NCBI GenBank assembly: GCA_003389325.1 | Contig: QQVE01000032.1 | Coordinates: forward strand, 1-36,124 | From: Planctomycetota bacterium | Lineage (GTDB): Bacteria > Planctomycetota > Planctomycetia > Pirellulales > PALSA-1355 | DNA: 36,124 nt | Reading direction: 5' to 3' | Shown: positions 26,801-35,010 of the stretch, piece after piece | How the letters are laid out: each line of letters begins with the position of its first letter | How positions within the stretch are numbered: position 1 is the stretch's first letter | Program-made: the position numbers and the translations under genes | Notes under the pieces: generated by a model | Database searches by the model: none | The model's input: the letters and a program-made list of their open reading frames with translations, nothing else | What the model was told of the DNA's origin: nothing

Positions 26801-26965
26801 GACCTTCAGGACCTCAGCACAGGCAGCGGAAAATTTTCGATAAGGGCCCTAACTCAACACATGCCCGTGAACGCGAGCGAGGTTCGTTTCGGGGGCGGGC
26901 TGCCCATCGCCGACTCTCGCTGCGCTTGGGGCCAGTTTGCGACCAGTCGAGGTACAACACGGACG

Positions 26966-27472
26966 CTAGTGGGTCGAGGCGGCTGCCGATCGGGTTTCGA
27001 GCGCGCGTCGGGCCGACATCTCGCTTTCGTACTCCTTCAAGAAGCCGCGAAACAGCACCAGGTGCTCCTCCTCGTCGGCAAGCAGGCGGGTACAAAGATC
27101 TGCGGTCACCGGATCGCTCCCGTCCGACGCTGCAATCGTCTTGAGATACTGGCTGCGCGCCGACTCCTCAGCATCGATGACGCCCTTGATGGCGGCGACG
27201 ACGTCGGTCGTGTCGGACGGGGGTTGAACCTGGTGCCCGACTGAGACGTCGGCGGAGCCGGGCAGCGCGCCGCCCAATTGCTTGATGCGCTTTCCCAACT
27301 CTTGAGCATGGGAGATCTCTTCTCCAACATCGGCGGCGAGCGCCTGCTTGATCTGCTCGGCCCTGACACCGTCGAGATTGACGCTAAGCGCCAAGTAGTT
27401 CATCACGGTTTCAAGCTCCATGCAGTACGATTCGGTAAGCATCGCAATGACTTTGTCGTGACGGTCGCTCAT
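26966..27472 (-). CDS. Ferritin-like di-iron protein
   Basis: 168 aa, all helical. The four-helix pattern carries candidate di-iron ligands: Glu19/Glu21 (MELETVMNY), EEISH at 51-55, AEES at 102-105 and ADEEEH at 132-137. This is the ExxH spacing of ferritin-like/Dps/bacterioferritin-related proteins, and no membrane helix or signal is present. The last about 15 residues are a polar tail. It could store iron or detoxify peroxide, which would fit the neighbouring photoprotection genes; oligomer type cannot be told from sequence. Divergent from the photolyase fusion across 465 bp. Confidence 0.85.
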   Translation of the reverse strand: MSDRHDKVIAMLTESYCMELETVMNYLALSVNLDGVRAEQIKQALAADVGEEISHAQELGKRIKQLGGALPGSADVSVGHQVQPPSDTTDVVAAIKGVIDAEESARSQYLKTIAASDGSDPVTADLCTRLLADEEEHLVLFRGFLKEYESEMSARRALETRSAAASTH

Positions 27473-27937
27473 GTCCGATCTCCGGTTAGAGTGAGAGGAA
27501 AGGTTCGAATTCAGGCAGCACCGACGGCCGCGCAGGGCCTCAGCTTCGGCGGCGACGCCCGCTAATGCGCATCCAGATGGGGACGAGCCCGAGCGGTCAT
27601 GACAACGTTTTCTTTAACCGGTCGTTTGTCGATGTTCGCTCGCCGTCCATCGATCCTACGGGACTCTAGACAGGCGAAGCGATTTGACAACGCGCCAATT
27701 GCCAAGAGCCGCCGGGTATTTCCGGATAGGGCCTCCGGCGGCCGAATTGCCCTGGGACGAACTGTTGCGACCCAACTGCGGCCTTCGCGAGCGAAAGATG
27801 GCGGGGCCCCGATTGCCGCCGGACAACGCGCGACTACAGTATGGTTTGGGTCGTGTGCGTCGAGCCGCGCTGAGCGCACGCCGCGCCCGACACCCGCACG
27901 CGGGTCTGCAGCCCACACGCATCGCAGGTCGTCCCAG
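27473..27937. other. Divergent intergenic region, no supported gene
   Basis: 465 bp between the ferritin-like gene (-) and the photolyase fusion (+). The photolyase frame is open through much of it, but the encoded residues are Arg/Ser/Ala-rich with no family pattern, so it is taken as untranslated leader or promoter DNA for both genes. Confidence 0.5.
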
Positions 27938-30352
27938 ATGCAGCAACTTCCCCCCCACCTGGTAGAGCGGACGCGAGTGGTCGAGGGCGACGGGGAGCCG
28001 GTCCGTGGCAGCTTTGTCCTGTATTGGCTTGGGCATGCGATGCGTGCCAACGAGAACCCTGCGCTCGACGTGGCCGTCTGGATCGGGAACCGTCTGCAGC
28101 TTCCCGTGCTGGTCTATCAGGAACTTTCGGAGCGTTCCCCCTACGCGTCGGACCGCCATCACATGTTCGTGCTGCAGGGAGCGCGCGACCTGGGGGCACA
28201 ATTCTCGCGGCGGGGGATCACTTACGCTTTCCATCTGGAGACACGCAAGCACCGTGCAGGGCAGCTGCTCGAGCTTGCTCGTCGTGCGGCAGTTGTCGTC
28301 ACGGAGGACCTGCCCATCGAGGAGACCCGGCGCGCGAGTGCGGAACTGGCCTCCGCCGCAGCGGCACCGTTGATGTGCGTCGACACGGCCTGCGTTGTCC
28401 CTGCAAGACTTGTCGGCAGAGCGTACGAGCGGGCTTTCGAGTATCGCAACGCGACCAAGCACCTCTACGAGAGTCGCCTCGACCGGGTCTGGGAGGACGT
28501 GGAACCGAACCTTCGTGGCTGCCGACTGGACCTTTCGTTCCAGCCCCTCGACTTCGAGCAGATCGATCTCGCCGAGGCGATCGGCGATTGTGATATCGAT
28601 CACGCGGTCGCCCCCGTGACGCATTGCCTCGGCGGTTCCGCGGCGGGATACGCCAGATGGGAGTCGTTTCGGCGCGAACGCCTGGACCAGTACCACGCGA
28701 CGCGCAACGATCCGCTTGTCGACGGGACCAGCCGCCTTTCGCCGTACCTGCACTACGGCATGGTGTCGCCGCTGCGGATCGCGCGCGAGGCCGCTGCGTC
28801 CCACGCTGCGGGGGCCGCAAAGTTCCTGGACGAGTTGCTCATCTGGCGGGAAATGGCGTATGCGTTCTGCCATTTCCGCCGCGATCACGAGAGCCTGGCG
28901 GCGCTGCCGGACTGGGCTCGCGAGACCCTCGCCGCGCACGCGTCCGACGTGCGGGAAGCGTATCTGTCCTGGGAATCTCTGGCTCGTGGTCGCAGCGGCG
29001 ACCGGCTATGGGATGCGGCCCAGCAGGCGCTGTTGAAGCAGGGTGAGCTGCACAACAATCTCCGTATGACCTGGGGCAAAGCGCTGCTTCGTTGGACTCC
29101 GGATCCCCAATCGGCCCTGGCTACGCTGATCGACCTGAACCATCGCTACGCGCTCGATGGTCGCGATCCGGCCTCCTACGGCGGCATCCTATGGTGCCTT
29201 GGCCAGTTCGATCGGCCTTTTTCCCCCTCACGGCCAATCTTCGGCACCGTCAGGCAGCGCTCGACCGAGCACCATCGGCAGCGACTCGATACTGAGCGAT
29301 ACGAGGCGCTCGTGACACGCACGCCGCCCCACTACCGGAAGCGCGTTGCCATCGTCGGCGCCGGCATTTCCGGGTTGGCCTGCGCCAGGGCACTGGCTGA
29401 TCACGGGTTCGCCGTCACGGTATTCGAAAAGTCTCGCGGCGCCGGGGGCAGGATGGCGACGCGTCGCACTCCCGGCGACCTGCCTTTCGACCACGGTGCT
29501 CAATATTTCACGGTTCGCGACCCCCGCTTCGCCCGCTATGTGCGCTCGTGGTTGTCTGACGGCATCGTTGCTGCCTGGGAAGCACGCATCGCTTCGCTCG
29601 CGGGCGGCCGGGTGGTGTGGGTCGAGGAGACGACGAGCCGGTATGTCGGAGTGCCCGGCATGAATGCGATCTGTCGACGACTTGCCGCCGATCTCAAGAT
29701 CGTTCTTGGCAAGCGCGTCGATCCACCACGGCGGCACAGCGATCATTGGGGCTTGTGCACCGAAAACGGAGAGCATCTGGGAGAGTTCGACTACTTCGTC
29801 ACCTCGGCGCCTGCACCGCAATCGGCCGAGCTCCTGGCTTGTGTGCCGTCGCTGCGGGACGTCGCATCAAGAACCGAAATGCGGGGCTGCTGGGCCGCGA
29901 TGCTCGGATTCGACGATGCGCTGGACCTACCGTTTGATGCGGCGTTCGTCCAGGATTCACCCCTCTCGTGGATCGCCCGCAACAACTCGAAGCCCTCGCG
30001 GGCGGGCGCGGAGAGTTGGGTGCTGCATGCCGGGCCGGAATGGACGGGCCAATGGCTCGAGATCGCAGCGGAAACGGCGATTGGACACCTGTTGCAAGCA
30101 TTCTGGGAAGCCACTGCGGTAGCGCCTCGCCAACCCTCGTTCGCGACCGCTCACCGCTGGCGCTACTCGATCCCGACGGAACCCCTCGATCGTCAATACC
30201 TGTTCGATCCGCACTTGAAGGCAGGCGCGTGTGGCGATTGGTGCCACGGAGGACGCGTGGAGGGTGCGTTCCTGAGTGGTAGCGCGCTTGCAGGGGCGCT
30301 GCTTCGATCAACTGCAATTAGCGACTCGCCGGCAGTCGCCAAAGCGCATTAG
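27938..30352 (+). CDS. Class II-type DNA photolyase fused to a renalase-like FAD oxidoreductase
   Basis: 804 aa from the ATG at 27938, chosen because the photolyase fold begins at once (VRGSFVLYWLGHAMRANENPAL) and an AGG-containing site lies upstream. Residues 1 to about 455: cryptochrome/photolyase N-terminal alpha/beta domain, then the FAD domain with SRLSPYLHYG (about 264), WREMAYAFCHF (303), NLRMTWGKALLRWTP and LDGRDPASYGG (406), DRPFSPSRPIFGTVR. These last blocks are of the class II CPD photolyase kind. From about 468 to the end is a second FAD protein of the renalase/amine oxidase type: VAIVGAGISGLACARAL with GAGISG at 474-479, EKSRGAGGRMATRR, FDHGAQYFTVRD, and the closing GDWCHGGRVEGAFLSGSALAGALL. 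There is no stop or frameshift at the junction. The first half should repair UV dimers; the second half's substrate is unknown. Confidence 0.92.
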   Translation: MQQLPPHLVERTRVVEGDGEPVRGSFVLYWLGHAMRANENPALDVAVWIGNRLQLPVLVYQELSERSPYASDRHHMFVLQGARDLGAQFSRRGITYAFHLETRKHRAGQLLELARRAAVVVTEDLPIEETRRASAELASAAAAPLMCVDTACVVPARLVGRAYERAFEYRNATKHLYESRLDRVWEDVEPNLRGCRLDLSFQPLDFEQIDLAEAIGDCDIDHAVAPVTHCLGGSAAGYARWESFRRERLDQYHATRNDPLVDGTSRLSPYLHYGMVSPLRIAREAAASHAAGAAKFLDELLIWREMAYAFCHFRRDHESLAALPDWARETLAAHASDVREAYLSWESLARGRSGDRLWDAAQQALLKQGELHNNLRMTWGKALLRWTPDPQSALATLIDLNHRYALDGRDPASYGGILWCLGQFDRPFSPSRPIFGTVRQRSTEHHRQRLDTERYEALVTRTPPHYRKRVAIVGAGISGLACARALADHGFAVTVFEKSRGAGGRMATRRTPGDLPFDHGAQYFTVRDPRFARYVRSWLSDGIVAAWEARIASLAGGRVVWVEETTSRYVGVPGMNAICRRLAADLKIVLGKRVDPPRRHSDHWGLCTENGEHLGEFDYFVTSAPAPQSAELLACVPSLRDVASRTEMRGCWAAMLGFDDALDLPFDAAFVQDSPLSWIARNNSKPSRAGAESWVLHAGPEWTGQWLEIAAETAIGHLLQAFWEATAVAPRQPSFATAHRWRYSIPTEPLDRQYLFDPHLKAGACGDWCHGGRVEGAFLSGSALAGALLRSTAISDSPAVAKAH

Positions 30353-30422
30353 CGGTGACTTGTACGGAATACCGTCAATCGACAGGAACGGCGTCTTCAC
30401 GATTCGGTTGTGTTCGCCGTGT

Positions 30423-31376
30423 TTATTCGAACGCGGAAGCGACGAGGTCGTCGGCGTGCTTTTCTGCCGCCAGTTTCTTGAGCTTGCTGAGTCCTCGACG
30501 CTCGAGCTGTCGGGCACGTTCCTTCGAGATACCTAACCGCTCAGCCAGATAGCGGAAGGGACGGATTTTGCGGTGCGATCCCAGCGCATAGCGGCTGCGA
30601 ATCACAAACTGCTCGCGACGATCGAGCGCCGGCAGCAGCTCCCGCAAGATGCGATGGGCTTGTGCCTTCGCCCGGTCGCGTGCCTGCGACTGCGGTCGGT
30701 CGCTGGCCAACTCATTCACCAGTTCACTCCCGCCCGACACGAATCGCGAGGACTCTTTGTTGCCGTCCAGAATCCGACGATAGGCCGCTCGTGTGATCGA
30801 ACGATAGGCGTAAGTGCTGAAGCGAAAGCCGCGGTCATAATCGAACTTTTCAACGGCCTGCATGAGCGTGAACGTTCCCTCGCTTAACAGCTCATCGAAC
30901 GATTGCTGGGGTGTCACGAACTTCTTGACGATCGACATGACCAGACGCATGTTTCCCTGCACGATGTGGTCGCGAATGGCTCGGGCCTCATCGAGATAGG
31001 CTTCCGTCCGCTCCAGGATCGCGCTTGGCGCGTCACCGCTGGTCAAACGATCGACGTCTTGCTTCGCCTTGTACTTCAAAAAGTTCATACGGCGGAACAG
31101 CCGGCGCTCTTCATCGGGCCCGATTAAGGTTGTTTCGCAGAGGCGGGAGAGGTGCGCTGGCATACTTTGGGGCGCATGGCTTTCGGCAACCGCCAGCGCG
31201 TCGAGGGGCTCACGCAGAATCTGTCGCGCCTGCGTCTCGTCCGAGAACTCGGGGTTGTCGATGAATTTAATCTCCATCGAGCGAAGTCTGTCGATCCGAG
31301 CCGAGCGCTCGCCGAGACTCCGAATGGTGGGTTCCGTGTTGCTGGGGGTTTGCGGGGGACGAGTTAAGGCGGGCAT
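30423..31376 (-). CDS. Sigma-70 family RNA polymerase sigma factor (group 2-like)
   Basis: 317 aa from the ATG at 31376, with GAGGAA about 6-7 nt upstream. The frame continues upstream without a comparable start. Region 2: GNMRLVMSIVKKFVTPQQSFDELLSEGTFTL (141-171, first part) with EKFDYDRGFRFSTYAYRSI, the core-binding and -10 recognition block. Region 3 is short. Region 4: LDRREQFVIRSRYAL then YLAERLGISKERARQLERRGLSKLKKLA, the -35 helix-turn-helix. The N-terminal about 85 residues have no region 1.1. It is larger than an ECF factor and resembles the RpoD/RpoS class of alternative factors seen in planctomycetes. Two copies of a 21-bp element lie upstream. Confidence 0.93.
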   Translation of the reverse strand: MPALTRPPQTPSNTEPTIRSLGERSARIDRLRSMEIKFIDNPEFSDETQARQILREPLDALAVAESHAPQSMPAHLSRLCETTLIGPDEERRLFRRMNFLKYKAKQDVDRLTSGDAPSAILERTEAYLDEARAIRDHIVQGNMRLVMSIVKKFVTPQQSFDELLSEGTFTLMQAVEKFDYDRGFRFSTYAYRSITRAAYRRILDGNKESSRFVSGGSELVNELASDRPQSQARDRAKAQAHRILRELLPALDRREQFVIRSRYALGSHRKIRPFRYLAERLGISKERARQLERRGLSKLKKLAAEKHADDLVASAFE

Positions 31377-31423
31377 GGAGAATTCCTCGATTCGAACTTT
31401 GCTCGTGGGGCTGCTGCTAAAAA

Positions 31424-31444
31424 AACGTTCATATCGTTCACACG
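31424..31444. promoter_or_regulatory. 21-bp element, copy 1, upstream of the sigma factor
   Basis: AACGTTCATATCGTTCACACG, matched at 19 of 21 bases by the copy at 31605-31625. It sits about 48-68 bp before the sigma factor start. The local sequence continues as a nine-base period (CGTTCATAT, CGTTCACAC, GCTTCAAAC), as expected of side-by-side protein half-sites. Binding factor unknown. Confidence 0.5.
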
Positions 31445-31604
31445 CTTCAAACCGCTTCTCCGGGCCTTCGATCACAGGAGACCCCTCGATGTGCCGCCGT
31501 TTCTTCCGAGAAACTTTTCGTAAGTATTTCAATATAAAAGACTTGTGATTGCCCGCCCGTTCGGTTTGCTGGCGGCTCGTGCGGTGAACTTTGCCGAACC
31601 ACGA

Positions 31605-31625
31605 AACGCTCAAATCGTTCACACG
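31605..31625. promoter_or_regulatory. 21-bp element, copy 2, between sigma factor and SpoIIE phosphatase
   Basis: AACGCTCAAATCGTTCACACG, the second copy of the element at 31424-31444, 181 bp away in the same orientation and about 108 bp before the phosphatase start. The minus-strand reading of the two copies falls in different frames, so the conservation is at DNA level. The remaining 31377-31732 sequence shows no gene. Confidence 0.5.
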
Positions 31626-31732
31626 GAGTCAGCGGCCCCATTCGGGCGTAATCTGCTCCGGGACTTGTCGCCCTAGCCGGGCGCCCTAGAAAACCCCGGG
31701 AACTAATAACCCGGCGGTCGCGCCTTAGGGAC

Positions 31733-32599
31733 ATGAATTACATCTCAGACCACGTGCCGTCGGAATCCGCCTGGCCGGCCAGCCGGCTCGGGTGCATGGA
31801 AGTCGGGGGCGGCAACGGAAATGTGCGGAAGCGGTACGCGATGGCCGGTCTCGACCTCTACATCTTGGGGCGGCCCGCCGCGCCGAATTTCGGCGGTGAC
31901 GTCCACTTCATCTCATCGTGCGCCTCGGGCCGGATCACCAGAATGCTGCTTGCGGACGTCTGCGCCCCGCGCCCGCTTTTCGCGGAACTGTCGGCTGCGT
32001 TCCGGTGGTTGATGGCTCGCTACATTAACAGCATTTCTCAGGCCCGCCTGGCGGAAGAGGTGCATGGCCAGATCCGCTCGTTCTGGGATCGCGGCGCGCT
32101 GACCACGACGGTGATGGGCACCTTTTTCTCGCCAACGCGATCGCTATCGCTGTGGAACGCTGGGCATCCACCCCCGCTGGTGTATCGCCACTCCAGGCGG
32201 AGTTGGCACCTACTCAGGCGCACCGACGCTCCACGGGTTTCCGCCTCCGACGCCGCGATCCCGCTCGTCTCGAAGGACGAAACGCAGAAGTTTTCCGAGC
32301 GTCTTGAGAAAGACGATTTGATCCTGTGCTACAGCAACACCGTCGCCGAGTGCGCTTCGGAGGGGAGATTTCGCAACGCGCGGGGATTGCTTGACCAGCT
32401 CAATCAGTGTCAGGCCGACACCCCGCACGATATTCTGACGCTCGTCAGCGAGCGGCTCGAGTCAGCTGGATGGGATTCCGAGGGCGATTCGACGGTGTCG
32501 CTCCTGCAACTAACAGATCGCCCGGTCTCCGTTTCCAGCAATCTACTTGCCCCGTTCCGATTCTTGCGGGGCGTGCGAGACCGCTCGAAACTCCGCTGA
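31733..32599 (+). CDS. SpoIIE/PP2C-type phosphatase with degenerate metal site
   Basis: 288 aa, with AGGG just before the ATG. The N-terminus (RLGCMEVGGGNGNV) and then GGDVHFISSCASGRITRMLLADV follow the pattern of planctomycete SpoIIE-like phosphatases. The metal-binding GGD (54-56) and ADV (74-76) are present and NAGHPPPLVY (142-151) is intact. However, the usual SGHG after ADV reads CAPR, and the YTD motif near the C-terminus reads YSN (200-202), so a metal-binding Asp is replaced by Asn. SpoIIE/RsbU phosphatases dephosphorylate anti-anti-sigma factors in partner-switching control. Divergent from a sigma factor gene across 356 bp. Activity may be lost or changed. Confidence 0.82.
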   Translation: MNYISDHVPSESAWPASRLGCMEVGGGNGNVRKRYAMAGLDLYILGRPAAPNFGGDVHFISSCASGRITRMLLADVCAPRPLFAELSAAFRWLMARYINSISQARLAEEVHGQIRSFWDRGALTTTVMGTFFSPTRSLSLWNAGHPPPLVYRHSRRSWHLLRRTDAPRVSASDAAIPLVSKDETQKFSERLEKDDLILCYSNTVAECASEGRFRNARGLLDQLNQCQADTPHDILTLVSERLESAGWDSEGDSTVSLLQLTDRPVSVSSNLLAPFRFLRGVRDRSKLR

Positions 32600-32647
32600 C
32601 GATCCTGGCCGGCCCGCGAACGAGCGGTCAGAGCCGGCCGCGAAAGT

Positions 32648-32803
32648 GCTTCTCAGATATTCGCGGTTCAAACGACCGATGAGCCGAGTGCTGATCTGCT
32701 TCGGGCAGACGGCTTCACACTCCCCGTGATTGGCGAAACTGCTGAATTTCACTCCATCCATCGCGGCGACAATCCACTGCACCCGGCGGCTTCGCTCCGG
32801 TTG
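32648..32803 (-). pseudogene. Remnant of succinate dehydrogenase iron-sulfur subunit (SdhB) C-terminus
   Basis: On the minus strand a frame reads QPERSRRVQWIVAAMD, then SSFANHGECEAVCPKQIS and RLIGRLNREYLRS. This is the C-terminal part of SdhB: the QPER(x)RR segment, the last cysteine cluster and the closing LNR(E/D)YL helix. The first cluster cysteine is missing (F where CTN-type proteins have C), and no upstream [2Fe-2S] domain or start follows; the frame upstream reads unrelated sequence and the downstream end is unrelated to 32543. A partial copy left by decay or recombination. The rest of 32600-32929 shows no gene. Confidence 0.65.
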
Positions 32804-32929
32804 GTTTTGCGGCGGAATCGGACAGATTCCACAATCTCGCCGCTTGTTATTCGTCTTTCTGGTTCTATAAGGCTTCTAGAGTCACGTCACGTGTTGGACG
32901 AGTAGGCTCCGACCGAACTGGAATGAGCT

Positions 32930-33172
32930 ATGAATCTCAAGAATCGCCTCGCCGGCCCCAGGGCGGACTACCTGCTATTGATTGTCCAGCGGCCCAGGGG
33001 CTGGACTCCGCAGAAGCCGGACGAAATTCCACCTGATAGCGAGGTGCTGGCGGTACACCACGTGGCCAGCATCGACGAGGCCCGCGACGACATGTACCGC
33101 TGCAACAGGTTGGCCTTGCGTCACAACCTCCCCCGATGGGCTGTCGTTCAAAGTGGCGGCGGTGATCTCTAG
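32930..33172 (+). CDS. Small hypothetical protein upstream of cysK
   Basis: 80 aa, soluble. GGAATGAG directly precedes the ATG, and the cysK gene starts 17 bp after its stop, so the two are probably co-transcribed. The sequence has a beta strand YLLLIVQRPRG, a proline-rich turn, and an alpha helix SIDEARDDMYRCNRLALRHN ending in WAVVQ. No family recognised. No Cys pair or zinc motif. It might be a small regulatory or partner protein for the synthase, but nothing in the sequence shows that. Confidence 0.6.
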   Translation: MNLKNRLAGPRADYLLLIVQRPRGWTPQKPDEIPPDSEVLAVHHVASIDEARDDMYRCNRLALRHNLPRWAVVQSGGGDL

Positions 33173-33189
33173 ATCGATGAGGTAAACCG

Positions 33190-34125
33190 ATGCCGCGCGG
33201 ACGAACATTCAAGAATATGGCGGCGTTAATCGGCGACACTCCCATGGTGCGCATCAATCGTCTGTTGCCGGCGAGCCATGCAGCCGTCTTCGCCAAGTGC
33301 GAATTCTTCCATCCACTGAGCAGTGTCAAGGATCGAATTGGCGTTGCGATGATCGAGGCCGCTGAGCGGGAAGGACGCATTGGCCCCGATTCGCACATCG
33401 TTGAGCCCACGAGCGGCAATACGGGCATTGCCCTAGCCTTTGTTTGTGCTGCGAAGGGCTACCGCCTTACGCTCACGATGCCCGAATCCATGTCCGTCGA
33501 GCGCCGAGCCCTTCTGCGAGCCATGGGTGCCAGCGTCGAGCTGACGCCTGCTGCCGACGGGATGCCGGGCGCCATACGACGCGCGTCCGAGATTTGCGAT
33601 CAGGAGTCGACGGCCTGGATGCCCCAGCAGTTCGAGAACGCCGCGAACCCGGCAATCCACGAATCCACGACGGGGCCCGAAATCTGGTCGGACAGCGGCC
33701 AAGAGATCGACGCCATCGTGGCGGGTGTCGGCACGGGTGGCACAATCACTGGGGTGGCGCGCTACATCAAACCGCGAAACCCTGATTTCCGTGTGATCGC
33801 AGTCGAACCAAAGAACTCCCCGGTGATCAGTGGCGGTAAGCCGGGCAAACATCGGATCCAGGGAATCGGTGCGGGATTCGTCCCGAAGAACCTCGACACC
33901 TCCCTACTGGACGAAGTCATCACAGTGGACGACGAGGACGCGTTCGAGTGGGGCCGGCGACTGGCGAAACACGAGGGCGTCGTGGCAGGGATTAGCAGTG
34001 GAGCCAATATGTGGGCAGCGGCTCAAGTTGCCGCGCGGCCCGAGTTCCGCGGCAAGCGAATCGTGACCATCATGTGCAGTTTGGGCGAACGATACCTTTC
34101 GACGCCACTGTTCAGTCGCCCGTGA
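33190..34125 (+). CDS. cysK: Cysteine synthase (O-acetylserine sulfhydrylase)
   Basis: 311 aa PLP enzyme of the CysK/CysM family, with GAGGT before the ATG. PLP lysine 47 lies in [11 protein letters not shown]. The substrate loop [10 protein letters not shown] follows at about 77-86, the phosphate-binding GTGGTITG near 180, and GISSGAN near 273 provides the pyridine-ring serine. It forms cysteine from O-acetylserine and sulfide. The length matches CysK. The segment [18 protein letters not shown] matches CysK more than CysM. The linked small ORF upstream is the only partner gene; no cysE or sulfate-assimilation genes lie nearby. Confidence 0.92.
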   Translation: MPRGRTFKNMAALIGDTPMVRINRLLPASHAAVFAKCEFFHPLSSVKDRIGVAMIEAAEREGRIGPDSHIVEPTSGNTGIALAFVCAAKGYRLTLTMPESMSVERRALLRAMGASVELTPAADGMPGAIRRASEICDQESTAWMPQQFENAANPAIHESTTGPEIWSDSGQEIDAIVAGVGTGGTITGVARYIKPRNPDFRVIAVEPKNSPVISGGKPGKHRIQGIGAGFVPKNLDTSLLDEVITVDDEDAFEWGRRLAKHEGVVAGISSGANMWAAAQVAARPEFRGKRIVTIMCSLGERYLSTPLFSRP

Positions 34126-34239
34126 GTCCAGGCAGCGCGTACCCGCGCGAGACGCGCCTGGCGACTGCGGTCGCCCATCACTATGAGCGTCGCGGCTTAC
34201 CGATTGACGCGAAGTTGATCAGGAACGCCGGCAGAACGT

Positions 34240-34575
34240 CTATCGCCGAAAAAAAGCGCGGGGCGAGACGAGTACGTTACGAATGCCGAAGATCCGCAAC
34301 AGTCCGGAACGTTGCCCCAACACCAGCAAACGACGGCCGTCGATCCGAACTTCCACGGAGAGGCCGAACTGGCGCAGCATAGAGGCAGCTGATGAAGCTA
34401 CGTGCCGACTGCTGGCCGAGAAAATCAACTTCGTCGCCGGCCATGCGGGAAAGTGAGAAAGTTCGACGACCGCGTGCTTGCCCGCAGAGCGGAGTCGGAT
34501 CTCGACAGAAGACGTCTCGATCTGTAGCTCCGCTTCCACGAGCAAGTTGTTTTCGCGACCGATCACAGGGCTCAC
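34240..34575 (-). CDS. Hypothetical protein, coupled to the gene upstream
   Basis: 111 aa from a GTG at 34575 that overlaps the upstream stop by 4 bp (GTGA). Mostly beta strands: NLLVEAELQIETSSVEIRLRS, then an ATKLIFSASSRHVASSAASMLRQFGL helix, and VRIDGRRLLVLGQRSG near the end. No signal or membrane helix. No family recognised. The coupled overlap argues that it is real. It is convergent with cysK, 114 bp away. Confidence 0.6.
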   Translation of the reverse strand: MSPVIGRENNLLVEAELQIETSSVEIRLRSAGKHAVVELSHFPAWPATKLIFSASSRHVASSAASMLRQFGLSVEVRIDGRRLLVLGQRSGLLRIFGIRNVLVSPRAFFRR

Positions 34576-34778
34576 GCGTCCTTACCATTGCGAGTAGTGA
34601 TCTTCAGAGTGCCGTGGATGCGCCAGACGGCGAGCTTGGGATCGCCACTGGTCGAGCTGGGAATGCCTAGCTCGAATTGGTCGAACGCGTAAGAGATGGC
34701 AGCGTCCCGCTCCGTCAACTTGTCGTACAGTCCGATAGCCAGTTCCGGCCAGGTGTGTGTTTCTTGATCCGAAGGCAT
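34572..34778 (-). CDS. Small hypothetical protein
   Basis: 68 aa with GAGGAG about 8 nt before the ATG, one of the better ribosome-binding sites in the window. A helix (WPELAIGLYDKLTERDAAIS) is followed by a beta-rich half (FDQFELGIPSS and KLAVWRIHGTLKITT). It shares a GTGA overlap with the next gene. No family recognised. The pair looks like a two-protein unit; no function can be given. Confidence 0.65.
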   Translation of the reverse strand: MPSDQETHTWPELAIGLYDKLTERDAAISYAFDQFELGIPSSTSGDPKLAVWRIHGTLKITTRNGKDA

Positions 34779-35010
34779 TGCGATTGCTCCTCAATTTGGC
34801 GTTGTGGCGGCAACGGGCTCCGCGCCCGACGCTCAATCTTGCTATAAGGGCCAAAGCGGTATCGAACACCCCCTCGTGGGCGAAAAAACAGGCTTCGCGA
34901 AGGTTTCGCAGCCACCCTACGAAGGCAAGAGCTGCGCGGCAGGCATGGCATGGATGAGGCCGCACGCGATCGTGGGTCGCTCGCCGGAGATCCACGCCCA
35001 CATCGATGCG

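Noticed and set aside
27656..28939. 427-codon minus-strand frame over the photolyase
   Set aside because: No recognisable domain; the plus strand encodes conserved photolyase blocks in the same DNA.
31377..31622. N-terminal extension of the sigma factor by 82 residues
   Set aside because: The ATG at 31376 has a good ribosome-binding site, the extension is not family-like, and its DNA contains the repeated 21-bp element.
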